A stretch of 64,000 bases of DNA, from positions 2,870,001 through 2,934,000 of the forward strand of contig NZ_LT906480.1 of NCBI RefSeq assembly GCF_900186865.1. The letters run 5' to 3'. Both the position numbers and the translations under genes were made by a program. The notes under the pieces were generated by a model. The model was given only the letters and a program-made list of their open reading frames with translations, was not told where the DNA came from and did not search any database. Position 1 is the stretch's first letter. Each line of letters starts with the position of its first letter. Positions 16,878-26,694 of this stretch are shown here, in pieces. Source of the DNA: Stenotrophomonas maltophilia (GTDB lineage Bacteria > Pseudomonadota > Gammaproteobacteria > Xanthomonadales > Xanthomonadaceae).

Positions 16878-19800
16878 CTACCTCAGCCCAGGAACCTTCG
16901 AGTTGAGCAATCGCTTGTTCTGCTCTTGCTGCAGTTCGACTGTACTAGCATTCCAAAGTGTCTTGGCTACAAATGATTGGCAATGGTTCGTAGGCCCCCA
17001 CCTACCAAGTGATCTCCCTATCTGAAGCTGGGAATTGACTCTTGCTTCGTCGACATTTTTAACCACTTTGCATGATGCTCCAGGCTCATTGCTACGACCG
17101 ACATGGTTGGTCACCTGCACGGGATCGCCTGGCATGTCTCCACTGTCGTTACCAGGTACGTTTCCACGAGTGCCACCCATGCCTGCCTCAACTGTATCCG
17201 TACGAATCCACTGGTGATCAATTGGATTGTTGGATACTCCAAAGGCCGGCTGACAACATACAAGTACTTCCAAGCCCTCAGGGTCAATCCAACTCATCGG
17301 ATTTCCCATCACGTAGCCAAAGGTGTTTGGCCCCGCTGCGAGCCCAATCGGATCACTCTGCGAGTACCGCCCCACCGCCGGGTCGTATTCACGCTGGTAG
17401 TTATAGAACAACCCACTCACATCCGTCGCCTGCTGGCCCGGGAAACGCAGTGCCAGCTCGAACGCCACACCATCGCCATCCGGATCAGCACTCGGAATCT
17501 GGTTACCGAACACCTCGCTCCTGTTGTTCCACTCCCAGATCGCGACATCACTCACCGGATCAATCACCACGCGCGGTGTGCCCAGATGATCCGGCTGCAC
17601 GTAGGCCAGTTCCGGCACGCCGGTAGCCGGCACGTTGATCAGCGCCACCGGGTAGTTATCCAGCCAGATGGCCTGCTGTTGCGCCTGCCCCGTGGCCGAG
17701 TAGTTGCCCAGCCACTGCCCGGCCTCATCGTACAGCGTGATCTGAGCTGCGCCACCGGCTGGAGTACGCAGCACGCGCTCGCCGCGATGGTTGTAACCGT
17801 AGCTTTCCAGCACGGCATCGCCCTGCTTCACCGCGTTCAGGCGGTTGGCATCGCTGTAGGTGAAGGTCTTGCTGCCGATGCTGGTGGTATTGCCCGCTGC
17901 GTCATGGGTGCGCGCTTCGCCGTCCACGGCGGTCAGCCGGTGGCTGGTTGCGGGATAGCTGTAGCTGGCGGTGCCTGCCGAGGTGGTCAGCGCGGTGCGA
18001 TTGCCGGTGGCGTCATACGCATAGGTTTCAATCGGCGTGCCGGTCGCGCCGTCTTGGGTCTGGGTCAGGCGGCCCAGCGTGTCGTAGGCGTACTTGGCCA
18101 GCACCGTCGGACCTGCGCCGTTCTTCAGCTCGGTGATCGAACCGACCGGGTCGTAGCCATAGCCCAGCGACAGGCCACCTGCGGCCGAGTCATGTACCGC
18201 CTGCGGGCGGTAATCCAGATCCAACGGACGCTGCAGCTGGCGGCCGTTGCCGTAGGTCCAGCCGGTCGCCGGGCCGAAGGCCGCATAGGTCACGTTGTTC
18301 ACCACGATCTGCCGTACCTGGCCGGGGCGGGTCAGGCCGATCTGGCTGATGCGGCCCTGGGTATCGCGCACGTAGTCGGCCACGCTGCCGTCGGGGTAGG
18401 TCAACGCCGTCAGGCGACCCGACTTGCTGTAGGCGTAGCGCAGCGTGCTGGCGACACCATTGACGGTCTGCACCTTGCGGGTGACCTGGCCAAAGCGGTC
18501 ATGGCAGTACTGGGTGCTGCCATTGGCGTGCAACACCTGCCCCACGCGCCCCTTGGCAAAGCGCTCGTCGGCGGTACACGCGGCAGGTGCCACGTCGTAG
18601 CTGTAGCCCACGTCCAGATTGGGGTCCGGGTAGGCGATACCGATCAGGCGGTTGAGTGCATCGTAGTGATAGGTGGCGGTGACGCCACGCGCATCGGTAG
18701 CCGTCTTGCGATTGCCGGCGGCGTCCACGGTGAAGCTGCTGGCGCCACTGTCCGGGCTGACTTGCCCGGTCATATCACCGAAACCGTTATAGGCGTAGGT
18801 GGTATGCAGGCCCTTCGGGTCGGTGACCTGGGTGACCTGGTCCAGCGCGTTGTACTGGCTGCGGATCTCCGCCGCCACGCCGCCGGCATCCTGCAGGGTC
18901 TGCGCCAATCGGTTGAGCGGGTCGTACTGCTGGCTGGTCACGCGCTGCAGGGCGTCGGTGATCGTTTGGGGGTTGCCGTTGGCATCGTAGGCAAAGCCGG
19001 TAGCATGATTGCCGGCGCCCTTCAGCGCGGTCAGCTGACCGAGCGTGTTGAACGTCCGTGCCAGGGTACGGCGCAGGGTACCGCCTGCATCGAGCGTCTC
19101 TTCCTTGAGGCGATTGCCGGCATTGTCCAGCGTGTAGTGAATCGTGTTGCCCGCGTTGTCCTCGATATCGGTCAAGCGCAGCGCCGCATCGTAGACATAG
19201 GAAACGCTGCTGCCGTCGGGCTCGGTGATCTGTTGCACCTGGCCGGTCGGCCAGTAGCTGATCTGGGTGACCCGATTCTCGGCAGTGGTCGCGCCGCGCA
19301 CGGTGATGGAGGTCGGCCAGCCGCGGGGATGGTAGGTGTAATCAGTCACCACGCCGTTGGCGTCCTTGACCGACAACGGCCGCCCGAACGCGTCGTAGGC
19401 CGAGGTCTCGACCGTCTGGCCCAGCGCATTGGTCACGCTGCGCAGGTCGCCCTTGCGATAGGTGCAGGCACCTCCGGTCGCGCACCCTGCATCATCCGCC
19501 GAGTAATAGGCATAGCTAACGTCATCGGCCACATCCGTGCGCGGGCCATCCACACTCTTCAGCAGCCCCTCCACCGGGCAGCTGCCTGCCGCTGCCACAT
19601 CAGCGGCTTCGCAGTACGTGTAGCTGGTGATGCGCGTCTGACCGGAAGCGGTGTCGGTCACCGTGTTGGTTGTCGGCTGACGCCGGGTATTGAAGGACGT
19701 TCGGGTTTCACGATTGCCGATGCGGGTGGTCAGTACCGCATTGGTTTCGACGTCGCGCGCGGTGGTCACCACCCGCTGTTCGGGCAGGCCGACCGCTTCG

Positions 19801-21545
19801 GTCACGGTATGGATGCTGACGGCACGACCGCTCACCGGATCGGTGCCCTGCGCATAGGTGTGCTTGGTCTGGATGCCGCGGCGATCGGTGTAGGTATCCA
19901 GGCGCCGGCGGAAGTCGACACTCTGGTCGTAGTAGGTCCGGCTGACGGTTCCCTGCGAATCACTCAGGCCGGTTACCTTGCGCGACGGCGCGGTGCCGCC
20001 GCCGGGTGTCAGGGTGTAGTCGGTCTGCCGCCCAAGCGCGTCGGTCACGACTGCACCGCCGTTGGGGCTGTAGGCCAATGTCACACCATCGGCACCGCCG
20101 GCATGCTGACTGGAGATCACACGGCCGATGGAATCGTAGGTAAAGGTGCTGTAGCGGCGACCGTCCTCGGCGGTGATGCCGGTCAGGTGCTGGGGGAAAG
20201 CCTGGTTCTCGTAGTGATACGTACGCACACCGCCACCCGCATAGGTCACCGTGGCGACCTGGTTCTGCGGCGTGTAGGTATAAGTGGCGAGCGCAATGCC
20301 TTCGACCAGCACCGAACTGATCAGCGCCTCATAGTCGTTGGACTGGTAGACGAACTCCAGTGTGCGGCCACTGCTGTGGGTGACGGCCGCAAGGCGGTCG
20401 CTGTCATCGTAGATGTAGGTCAGCGACGTGCCATCCGGGAAGCGCTTGGCGGTCAGACGCCCGTCCGCGCCGAAGGTCGAGATGGAACCCGCCGAATACA
20501 GTGTCCAGTTGCCGTTCTGGACCAGACGGTCACCACTGTCGTCGTCCGCCTCATAGGCCTGGCCGATCTTCTTGAACGCCCGCTGGAAACCGGTGCTTTC
20601 AATGATGCCAACACTGTCAACACCATCCAGTGCCAGGTGGGCGCCCAGCGAATGGGTCCAGCCATAGCCGAAGCCACCGGATGAAGTAGAAATACCGGAG
20701 TGATAGAAGCGCGTCAGTGCGATCCAGCCCAGATCGAAATCCTGTGCGATTTCGTACTTCTCGCCTGTTTTTACGTCGCAAGGGTTGCCTACGGCTCCGT
20801 CGCAGGGCGCCTTGTTCGCGGCCTCCCCCTGTTCTTCCGACTCACAATTCGTGCCAGCGCCATCCTTGTCGCACTTCTGCGACTTGGAGGTGATGGTCAC
20901 AACGAACTCCTCGTTCACGCAGGCGTTGTGTGTGTTGGACCACTGCGTAAGTGGAACAGGGCAATCAAGCCGGCGTTTGCGGCCGAAGGCCATCTGGCTC
21001 ACGTAGGGAGCGCAGGGCGATTCGGCCGTGTTCTCCCCGATCATATCGGTGATTTGATAGAACCTGGACTCGACTACGCCTTCCATTTCGGGCACGCCGG
21101 AGAACCAGTCACCCTGTGGTGTAACAGCAGCACCCGGACACACAGGGTTACTTGCCTGGACTTCAGCGAGATAACTCGCGACCATCGCCTCTTCGGTCGG
21201 AAACTCCGCTGTGCTCAGATAGGTCCAGTCTGGATCGGAGGGTTGTGCCTTCCCCATCCAGTAGGTGATCGACGTATTTCCGTTCAAGTCCACGACTTTC
21301 GACTTGATCTTGTCGACAGACTGCCAACCGAACTGGAACTCCGGCGGGAACGGACTCGGTGCGGGCAGGCTCTTGATCGCCTGCACCGCCTGCTGCTGGG
21401 TCTTGTACTGCGTCGAATTGCCGCCGGGCTGCGAAATACGCCAGGTGATCTTGCTTTCCTGCGCCTGTACAACAGCCGGCGCAATGCAGCCAACGGCAAC
21501 GATCGCCAGCACGGCACACGAAATGGTCTTCAGTCGTTCCAACAT
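16878..21545 (-). CDS. Secreted RHS/YD-repeat protein with polymorphic C-terminal tip
   Basis: A 1555-residue RHS protein. It has a Sec signal peptide (residues 1-30, cut after VQA) and no PAAR domain, so it is not a classic type VI cargo. A DUF6531-type segment (GNPCDVKTGEKYE) precedes some 1000 residues of YD repeats (many Y-x-YD, GRL, LTYPDGS units) that form the RHS cocoon. The core ends with DPIGLAAGPNTFGYVMGNP and DPEGL near residue 1425, the usual self-cleavage signature. The last 130 residues are a different tip: HQWIRTDT early, then NHCQSFVAKTLW, an H-then-C order as in permuted NlpC/P60 or LRAT-like thiol enzymes. The tip DNA (16881-17270) is AT-richer than the core. Start 21545 is chosen to place the signal peptide at the N-terminus. 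Confidence 0.88.
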   Translation of the reverse strand: MLERLKTISCAVLAIVAVGCIAPAVVQAQESKITWRISQPGGNSTQYKTQQQAVQAIKSLPAPSPFPPEFQFGWQSVDKIKSKVVDLNGNTSITYWMGKAQPSDPDWTYLSTAEFPTEEAMVASYLAEVQASNPVCPGAAVTPQGDWFSGVPEMEGVVESRFYQITDMIGENTAESPCAPYVSQMAFGRKRRLDCPVPLTQWSNTHNACVNEEFVVTITSKSQKCDKDGAGTNCESEEQGEAANKAPCDGAVGNPCDVKTGEKYEIAQDFDLGWIALTRFYHSGISTSSGGFGYGWTHSLGAHLALDGVDSVGIIESTGFQRAFKKIGQAYEADDDSGDRLVQNGNWTLYSAGSISTFGADGRLTAKRFPDGTSLTYIYDDSDRLAAVTHSSGRTLEFVYQSNDYEALISSVLVEGIALATYTYTPQNQVATVTYAGGGVRTYHYENQAFPQHLTGITAEDGRRYSTFTYDSIGRVISSQHAGGADGVTLAYSPNGGAVVTDALGRQTDYTLTPGGGTAPSRKVTGLSDSQGTVSRTYYDQSVDFRRRLDTYTDRRGIQTKHTYAQGTDPVSGRAVSIHTVTEAVGLPEQRVVTTARDVETNAVLTTRIGNRETRTSFNTRRQPTTNTVTDTASGQTRITSYTYCEAADVAAAGSCPVEGLLKSVDGPRTDVADDVSYAYYSADDAGCATGGACTYRKGDLRSVTNALGQTVETSAYDAFGRPLSVKDANGVVTDYTYHPRGWPTSITVRGATTAENRVTQISYWPTGQVQQITEPDGSSVSYVYDAALRLTDIEDNAGNTIHYTLDNAGNRLKEETLDAGGTLRRTLARTFNTLGQLTALKGAGNHATGFAYDANGNPQTITDALQRVTSQQYDPLNRLAQTLQDAGGVAAEIRSQYNALDQVTQVTDPKGLHTTYAYNGFGDMTGQVSPDSGASSFTVDAAGNRKTATDARGVTATYHYDALNRLIGIAYPDPNLDVGYSYDVAPAACTADERFAKGRVGQVLHANGSTQYCHDRFGQVTRKVQTVNGVASTLRYAYSKSGRLTALTYPDGSVADYVRDTQGRISQIGLTRPGQVRQIVVNNVTYAAFGPATGWTYGNGRQLQRPLDLDYRPQAVHDSAAGGLSLGYGYDPVGSITELKNGAGPTVLAKYAYDTLGRLTQTQDGATGTPIETYAYDATGNRTALTTSAGTASYSYPATSHRLTAVDGEARTHDAAGNTTSIGSKTFTYSDANRLNAVKQGDAVLESYGYNHRGERVLRTPAGGAAQITLYDEAGQWLGNYSATGQAQQQAIWLDNYPVALINVPATGVPELAYVQPDHLGTPRVVIDPVSDVAIWEWNNRSEVFGNQIPSADPDGDGVAFELALRFPGQQATDVSGLFYNYQREYDPAVGRYSQSDPIGLAAGPNTFGYVMGNPMSWIDPEGLEVLVCCQPAFGVSNNPIDHQWIRTDTVEAGMGGTRGNVPGNDSGDMPGDPVQVTNHVGRSNEPGASCKVVKNVDEARVNSQLQIGRSLGRWGPTNHCQSFVAKTLWNASTVELQQEQNKRLLNSKVPGLR

Positions 21546-21901
21546 CCCTGTTCTCCTTCCTGGACGAACACAGCGCCGGCGGGAACGAGAACGCGGAGCT
21601 GTGCCCCGCGCCATGCTTCGGATCGTCCCTGGTCCGGAATGCGGCAGTGCCACATGCCGCCTTTATCGTCGAGGCCGCTTGCACATTCAAGTGTGGAGCC
21701 GCGTAACCGATCACAGAATCAGGCATCCAACGCCATTCCGCAGGCTACGCCCTGTCCCCATGACTTCCTGCACGGGGATTAGGTGTTATACCTCACTACA
21801 TTACCAGCACGACCTGTCGCGAGGTCGGCAGGCTGTGGCACTCCGCTGCAGACCTGACCCATCGGAAGGGCTGGCACGCGTCACGGCCCAAGGGAATGGC
21901 A
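21546..21901. other. Divergent intergenic region, no gene seen
   Basis: This 356 bp gap separates the RHS gene (minus) from the hydrolase gene (plus). I see no gene with coding signs, no SMAG repeat and no recognisable operator. An AT-rich patch near 21780-21805 could hold promoter elements. Confidence 0.4.
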
Positions 21902-22723
21902 ATGAAGAGCAGCCGAGTGACGTTGTGGGCGCTGGCCGCCATGATGGCCGCAGTGGGCACCGCGCACGCAGGGGAAATCCAGGTGGATCGAGGCGCTTAC
22001 ACACTGCAGGCCGAAGAGATGGGGGCCGGCCCGATCACCGTGGTCTTTGAATCCGGTTTCGGGCAGGGCGCGGGGGCCTGGAAGGAGGTGGTTGCCGGTC
22101 TGGGGCGCGACTACCACAGCATCGCCTACGCCCGTGCGGGACTCGGGAAGTCCGGCAGCGACGGTCACCCCAAGCGCATCGATGCGCATCTGGCCGACCT
22201 CACGGCCGTGATCGATACGCTCGCTCCCGGTCGCCGCGTTGTGCTGGTGGGTCACTCCTATGGCGGCCTGCTGGCTACGGAGTTTGCACGCCGCCATCCG
22301 GAGCGCCTGCAGGGCCTGGTGCTGGTGGACCCGGCCACGATGGGTCAGCGCCATGCGTTCAAGCAGGCCGACAGTGCCCGCGTGCAGGCAGATGATGCCC
22401 AGCTGCGGGCGATGCTGCCGCCAGCCATGGCCGCCGACTACGCCGTGCTGACCGAACAGCTGGATGCACCCGGTGCGGAAACCCCGCGCACGATGCCGGA
22501 CGTGCCGGTAGCGCTGCTGACTGCAACCCAGCTGGCTGCCGAACCGCTGTTCTTCGAGGAAACCGCAGCGGGCAAGGCGCTCTGGAAGGCGCAGCACGCC
22601 CTGCTCTTCTCGGGGTTCACGCGCGGCTCGCACCGCTACCTGGCAACCGGCCACACCCTCCAGCGCGAGGATCCCGCTGCGGTGGTGGCAGCGATTCAAT
22701 CGGTCTCCGGCACCTCGAAGTAG
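21902..22723 (+). CDS. Exported alpha/beta hydrolase
   Basis: A 273-residue alpha/beta-hydrolase with a signal peptide (cut after AHA near residue 23). The nucleophile elbow GHSYGG lies near residue 118; LVLVDPA follows the expected beta strand, and GHTLQRED near the C-terminus could supply the catalytic histidine. Substrate unknown. ATG codons at 21896 and 21902 are both possible; the second has better spacing to AAGGGA. It stands alone, between the RHS gene and the convergent AraC regulator. Confidence 0.82.
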   Translation: MKSSRVTLWALAAMMAAVGTAHAGEIQVDRGAYTLQAEEMGAGPITVVFESGFGQGAGAWKEVVAGLGRDYHSIAYARAGLGKSGSDGHPKRIDAHLADLTAVIDTLAPGRRVVLVGHSYGGLLATEFARRHPERLQGLVLVDPATMGQRHAFKQADSARVQADDAQLRAMLPPAMAADYAVLTEQLDAPGAETPRTMPDVPVALLTATQLAAEPLFFEETAAGKALWKAQHALLFSGFTRGSHRYLATGHTLQREDPAAVVAAIQSVSGTSK

Positions 22724-22758
22724 CTGTTCCAGGCAGGCGCTTCCCGGGCTGTCCCCGG

Positions 22759-23553
22759 CTACTGCCCACGCAGGCGCACCGCAAAGTACCGCGCCGGGGA
22801 AAGGCCAAGCGCTTTCTTGAACATCGTGATGAAGGCCGTCACCGACTCATAGCCCAGCGTCTCGGAAACGCGTTGTACGGGTGCACCGGCGGCGAGTTCC
22901 CGAATGGCGATGAGCAGGTGCAGTTGCTGCCGCCAGCGCCCGAAGGACAGTCCCGTTTCCCGTTCGATGAGGCGGGTCAACGTGCGCTCGCCCAGGGCCA
23001 GGCGCACGGCCCACTGGCCGATGGTGCTGCGGTCTGCCGGATCCGCCGACAGCGCCCCAGCCAGCGCACGCACCTTCGGGTGATGGCTGACCGGCAGCGA
23101 CAGATGCTCAGCCGGCATCTGTACCAGCTCGTCCAGCAACACCCGCGCCAGCCGGTCGGTGTGGCTGCCATGCGGATAGTCCAGCGGCGCGTCGGCCAGG
23201 TGCAGGATCATCTCGCGCAGCATCGGCGAGATGGCCAGCGTCACGCACTGCGCCGGCAGGTCGACGATGCCGGGCTCGACGAACAGGTAGCACAGGCGCG
23301 CGTTGGCGGTGGCGCGGTTGCTGTGCGGCATGCCGCCCGGAATCCAGACGCCACACTGGGGCGGCACGATCCACAGCGCATTGGCCACTTCGCAGGTCAC
23401 CGCCCCATGCAGCGCAAGAATGAGCTGACCCTTTCGATGCTCATGCACCGGAATTTCCGCGTCGTGCTCGGCCACCTGCAGGCGGCTGGCAACCGCCGGG
23501 CGATCGGTCTCGTCCGGGTCCAGGTCAAAGCCGGGGAGCGAAATGCGAGCCAT
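22759..23553 (-). CDS. AraC-family regulator of the adjacent efflux operon
   Basis: A 264-residue regulator with an N-terminal cupin-like sensor (VAEHDAEIPVHEHRKGQLILAL; GVWIPGGMPHSNRA) and a C-terminal double helix-turn-helix of AraC type (VQRVSETLGYESVTAFITMFKKALGLSPARYFA). It is divergently placed, 79 bp from the FUSC efflux operon, so control of that operon in response to an aromatic or drug-like ligand is likely. The ATG at 23553 fits the family; the frame extends upstream to 23736, but that overlaps the efflux gene. Confidence 0.88.
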   Translation of the reverse strand: MARISLPGFDLDPDETDRPAVASRLQVAEHDAEIPVHEHRKGQLILALHGAVTCEVANALWIVPPQCGVWIPGGMPHSNRATANARLCYLFVEPGIVDLPAQCVTLAISPMLREMILHLADAPLDYPHGSHTDRLARVLLDELVQMPAEHLSLPVSHHPKVRALAGALSADPADRSTIGQWAVRLALGERTLTRLIERETGLSFGRWRQQLHLLIAIRELAAGAPVQRVSETLGYESVTAFITMFKKALGLSPARYFAVRLRGQ

Positions 23554-23632
23554 TCTCACTTTGACCGGTTTTAGCGATTGATTGTCATTGTAGCGAAATT
23601 CGCCAGTGCGGCCGGTCACTAGCATGAGCTGC

Positions 23633-25594
23633 ATGCACTCCCCCACCCTGCTCCGCCCCCACCTGCTCCAGGCATTTGCGCGGTTTAAAAGCCCTGCCGT
23701 CAGGACCGACCAGGAGGCGGTGCTGTTCTCGCTCAAATGCCTGCTCGCCGCGTCGCTGGGGCTCTATGTCTCTCTAAGGGTCGGCCTGAACCGCCCGTTC
23801 TGGGTGATCGGCACGGTCTATCTGGTATCACAGCCTCTTTCCGGGGCAACGCTCAGCCGCGGCCTGTTCCGCCTGCTCGGTACCGTGGGCGGGGCCGTCG
23901 CCACCGTCGCGCTGGTGCCACGCTTCGCCAATGCGCCCTTGGTGCTGAGCGCCGCGCTCGCCACCTGGATGGCGCTGTGCCTGTACCTGGCGATGCTCGA
24001 CCGCACGCCACGTGCGTACGCGTTCCTGCTGGCCGGCTATACCACCAGCCTGATCGGGTTTCCTGCGGTGATGGTGCCGGGAGAGGTGTTCACCATTGCC
24101 ATCACGCGGGTGCAGGAAATCGCCATCGGCATCCTGGCCGCCACGCTGGTACATGGGTTGGTGCTGCCGCGCCGGGTTTCGATGCGCGTGCACGCACGGG
24201 TTGCTGCCGTGCTGGAAGATGCGGAACGATGGACACGCGACATGCGCGCCAGTGCATCGGACACGGTGCTGGCGACGGACCGCTCGAAAGTGGCCGCCGA
24301 CCTGCTCGAGCTGCATGTGCTGTCGATCCACCTGCCCTTCGACAGCGCCCACGGCGTGGCCCAGGTGCAGATCCTGCGTGCCCTGCATGACCGGATGCTG
24401 GACGTACTGATGCTGTCCAGCGCGGTGGAAGATTCCATCGCTCGGCTGCGTTCACCGCAGGCCGGCACAATGGATGCAAGCGGCTGGCGCGATCTGCTGC
24501 AGGCCAGCCTCGCCGCGCAACAGGCCGAGCTCGACCTCGCCCACGCCGACTGCCGCGTGCTGCAGGCACAACTGCACACTGCCCGCCCCGACTGGCGCCT
24601 GCATGTGCCTGACCGTCTTGCGCGGAATGTGCAGGGCGCAGTGATTCACCGGGATCACAGGAACGCCGCGCGCAGCGCACTGGGGGCGTTCGTAGGCATC
24701 CTGCTGAGCTGCGTGCTGTGGATCGTTACCGGCTGGTCGGACGGCGCCACGGCGGTGTCCATCATCGGCACGGCGTGCGTTCTGTTCGGCACGATCGAAG
24801 CGCCTGCGCCGCATGTCATGCGCTATCTGGTGGGATCGTGCATCGGCGTTGCCGTCGGCCTGCTCTACGGTCTGCTGATCTTCCCCGCGCTGTCCGATTT
24901 CGTCGGCCTGATGGCCGCGCTGGCGCCGGTGCTGCTGCTGTGCGGATCGTTCCTGGCCCGGCCGCCCTTCATTATGGCTGCGCTGGGCGTGGTGCTGACG
25001 TTTCCGCTCATCGCAGGCCTGGGTGCGACCAATACGGTCAACATCGTCGGCGCACTCAACAACAGCGTTGCGCTGTGCGTCGGTACGGCAATGGCACTGT
25101 GCAGCATGCAGCTGTTCCAGACCGCCAATGCGGGCCGCAACCGCACACGGTTGGAGGGTTCCATCCGTCGGGACATCGCACGACACGCCGCCGGTCAAGG
25201 TGATGTGACCCGCGCCTGGCTCAGCCGCATGCTGGATCGAATCGGGCTGCTCGCTCCCAGGTTGCAGGGCCGTTCCAGCGCCGCGCACGACCTGCGGGCA
25301 TTGTTTGCGGACGTTCGTGCGGCACGTGCATCCAGCCAACTCCGCGCACTGGGCAGGCGCCTGGGCGATCCGCGCACCCAGTCGCTTCACGCCGCGCTGG
25401 TCGAGCGCATCGCCGCACATTTCAGGATGCGCACTCACGCGCCACGCAGTGTCGACATCCATCTTCTGGAACTGCTGGACCGCTTGCGCGAGGCAGCTGC
25501 GGCCAGCAGCGGGGCTGATCGTGAGCATCTGTCGCACCTCCTCTGCGGGTTGCGCCGCGACCTGCTGGCCTCCCCGCTCACCCATCGGCACTGA
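23633..25594 (+). CDS. FUSC-family inner-membrane efflux protein
   Basis: A 653-residue inner-membrane exporter of the FUSC/AaeB (aromatic acid exporter) family. Two blocks of hydrophobic helices (about residues 30-190 and 345-500) flank a cytoplasmic domain, the duplicated layout of this family. FWVIGTVYLVSQPLSGATLSRG and RLLGTVGGAVATVALVPRF are typical of its first half. With the next three genes it builds a tripartite pump. Start codons at 23624 and 23633 are both possible. Confidence 0.88.
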   Translation: MHSPTLLRPHLLQAFARFKSPAVRTDQEAVLFSLKCLLAASLGLYVSLRVGLNRPFWVIGTVYLVSQPLSGATLSRGLFRLLGTVGGAVATVALVPRFANAPLVLSAALATWMALCLYLAMLDRTPRAYAFLLAGYTTSLIGFPAVMVPGEVFTIAITRVQEIAIGILAATLVHGLVLPRRVSMRVHARVAAVLEDAERWTRDMRASASDTVLATDRSKVAADLLELHVLSIHLPFDSAHGVAQVQILRALHDRMLDVLMLSSAVEDSIARLRSPQAGTMDASGWRDLLQASLAAQQAELDLAHADCRVLQAQLHTARPDWRLHVPDRLARNVQGAVIHRDHRNAARSALGAFVGILLSCVLWIVTGWSDGATAVSIIGTACVLFGTIEAPAPHVMRYLVGSCIGVAVGLLYGLLIFPALSDFVGLMAALAPVLLLCGSFLARPPFIMAALGVVLTFPLIAGLGATNTVNIVGALNNSVALCVGTAMALCSMQLFQTANAGRNRTRLEGSIRRDIARHAAGQGDVTRAWLSRMLDRIGLLAPRLQGRSSAAHDLRALFADVRAARASSQLRALGRRLGDPRTQSLHAALVERIAAHFRMRTHAPRSVDIHLLELLDRLREAAAASSGADREHLSHLLCGLRRDLLASPLTHRH

Positions 25595-25598
25595 CCTC

Positions 25599-25808
25599 AT
25601 GCTTTCTGATCTTTCCATTGATGGCGTGCTCATTCCCGGCCTGCTCGCCGTGGCCGCCGCCGCGCTGGTGCTGTCGATGCTGACCTCACGCCTGCTCGCC
25701 AGACTCGGCCTGTACCGGTTGTTCGCCGCGCGGCCCTTGGTGGGCCTGTCCCTGTTCGTGATCCTGGCGGAGCTGATGATCCGGCTCCCGCCCCTGCTCG
25801 AGAAATGA
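25599..25808 (+). CDS. DUF1656 small membrane protein (AaeX-like)
   Basis: A 69-residue protein with two membrane helices (residues about 10-30 and 46-62), of the DUF1656/AaeX family that is regularly found between the FUSC and the membrane-fusion genes of such pumps. It lies 4 bp after the FUSC stop and 1 bp before the next gene. Its exact part in the pump is unknown. It is too short for many annotation pipelines but is supported by position and composition. Confidence 0.85.
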   Translation: MLSDLSIDGVLIPGLLAVAAAALVLSMLTSRLLARLGLYRLFAARPLVGLSLFVILAELMIRLPPLLEK

Positions 25809-25809
25809 A

Positions 25810-26694
25810 ATGAAACACCTGCTTGCCGTCATCGGGCGCTGGAGCGCTACGCTGGTTGTATTCGCGATTGCTGTCGTCGCCGCACTGTCCCTCTGGAATC
25901 GTTACGAAATACGCCCATGGACGCGGGATGGGCGGGTGCGCGCCGATGTGGTGCGCGTTGCATCGGACATGGGGGGGCTGGTCACCCAGGTGCTGGTGCA
26001 CGACAACCAGCGGGTCAGCGCCGGAGAGTTGCTGCTGGTGCTGGATCAACCGCGCTTCGCTGCCGCGCTTGAGAAGGCCGACGCAGCGGTCAGCAGCGCT
26101 CGCGCCACGCTGGCGCTGGCCCGCCGCGAATCGACGCGGGACAACGCACTTGGCAACCTTGTCGCCTCGGAAACCCGCGAACGCAATGCCGCCAAGGTCG
26201 ATACCGAGCTGGCAGCGCTGGCGCAGGCACGGGCCGAACAGCGCGTCGCCCAGCTCAACGTGCAACGCACCGAGGTGCGCGCGAGTACCGACGGCATCGT
26301 CACCAACCTGGACCTGCACGCGGGCGACTACCTGCAACCCGGTGCGCAGGCACTGGCGCTGATCGACACCCGCAGCCTGCGTATCGAGGGCTACTTCGAG
26401 GAAACCAAACTGGCCTGCATCACCGAGGGCGATGCCGCGGTGGCGCGGCTGATGGGCGACACCCGCGATGTCCGCGGACACGTTGACAGCATCGCCGCCG
26501 GCATTGCCGACGATCAGCGCTCAAGCACGCACAACCTGCTGCCAGCCGTGGCGCCGACCTATACCTGGGTGAGGCTGGCACAGCGCATCCCGGTACGCAT
26601 CCGTATCGATGATGCGCCGCTGGATACGCGCCTGATCGTGGGTCGCACCGCAAATGTGACCATCACGCCCTCGGCAGCGGGAGCCTGCAAGTGA
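25810..26694 (+). CDS. HlyD-family membrane fusion protein
   Basis: A 294-residue periplasmic adaptor with one N-terminal membrane anchor (WSATLVVFAIAVVAALSLW) and the HlyD/AaeA core: biotinyl-lipoyl half motif RVASDMGGLVTQVLVHDNQRV near residue 55, a helical hairpin of about 90 residues, then TEVRASTDGIVTNLDLHAGDYL. It would bridge the FUSC pump to the outer-membrane channel encoded next. It overlaps the following gene by GTGA. Confidence 0.92.
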   Translation: MKHLLAVIGRWSATLVVFAIAVVAALSLWNRYEIRPWTRDGRVRADVVRVASDMGGLVTQVLVHDNQRVSAGELLLVLDQPRFAAALEKADAAVSSARATLALARRESTRDNALGNLVASETRERNAAKVDTELAALAQARAEQRVAQLNVQRTEVRASTDGIVTNLDLHAGDYLQPGAQALALIDTRSLRIEGYFEETKLACITEGDAAVARLMGDTRDVRGHVDSIAAGIADDQRSSTHNLLPAVAPTYTWVRLAQRIPVRIRIDDAPLDTRLIVGRTANVTITPSAAGACK

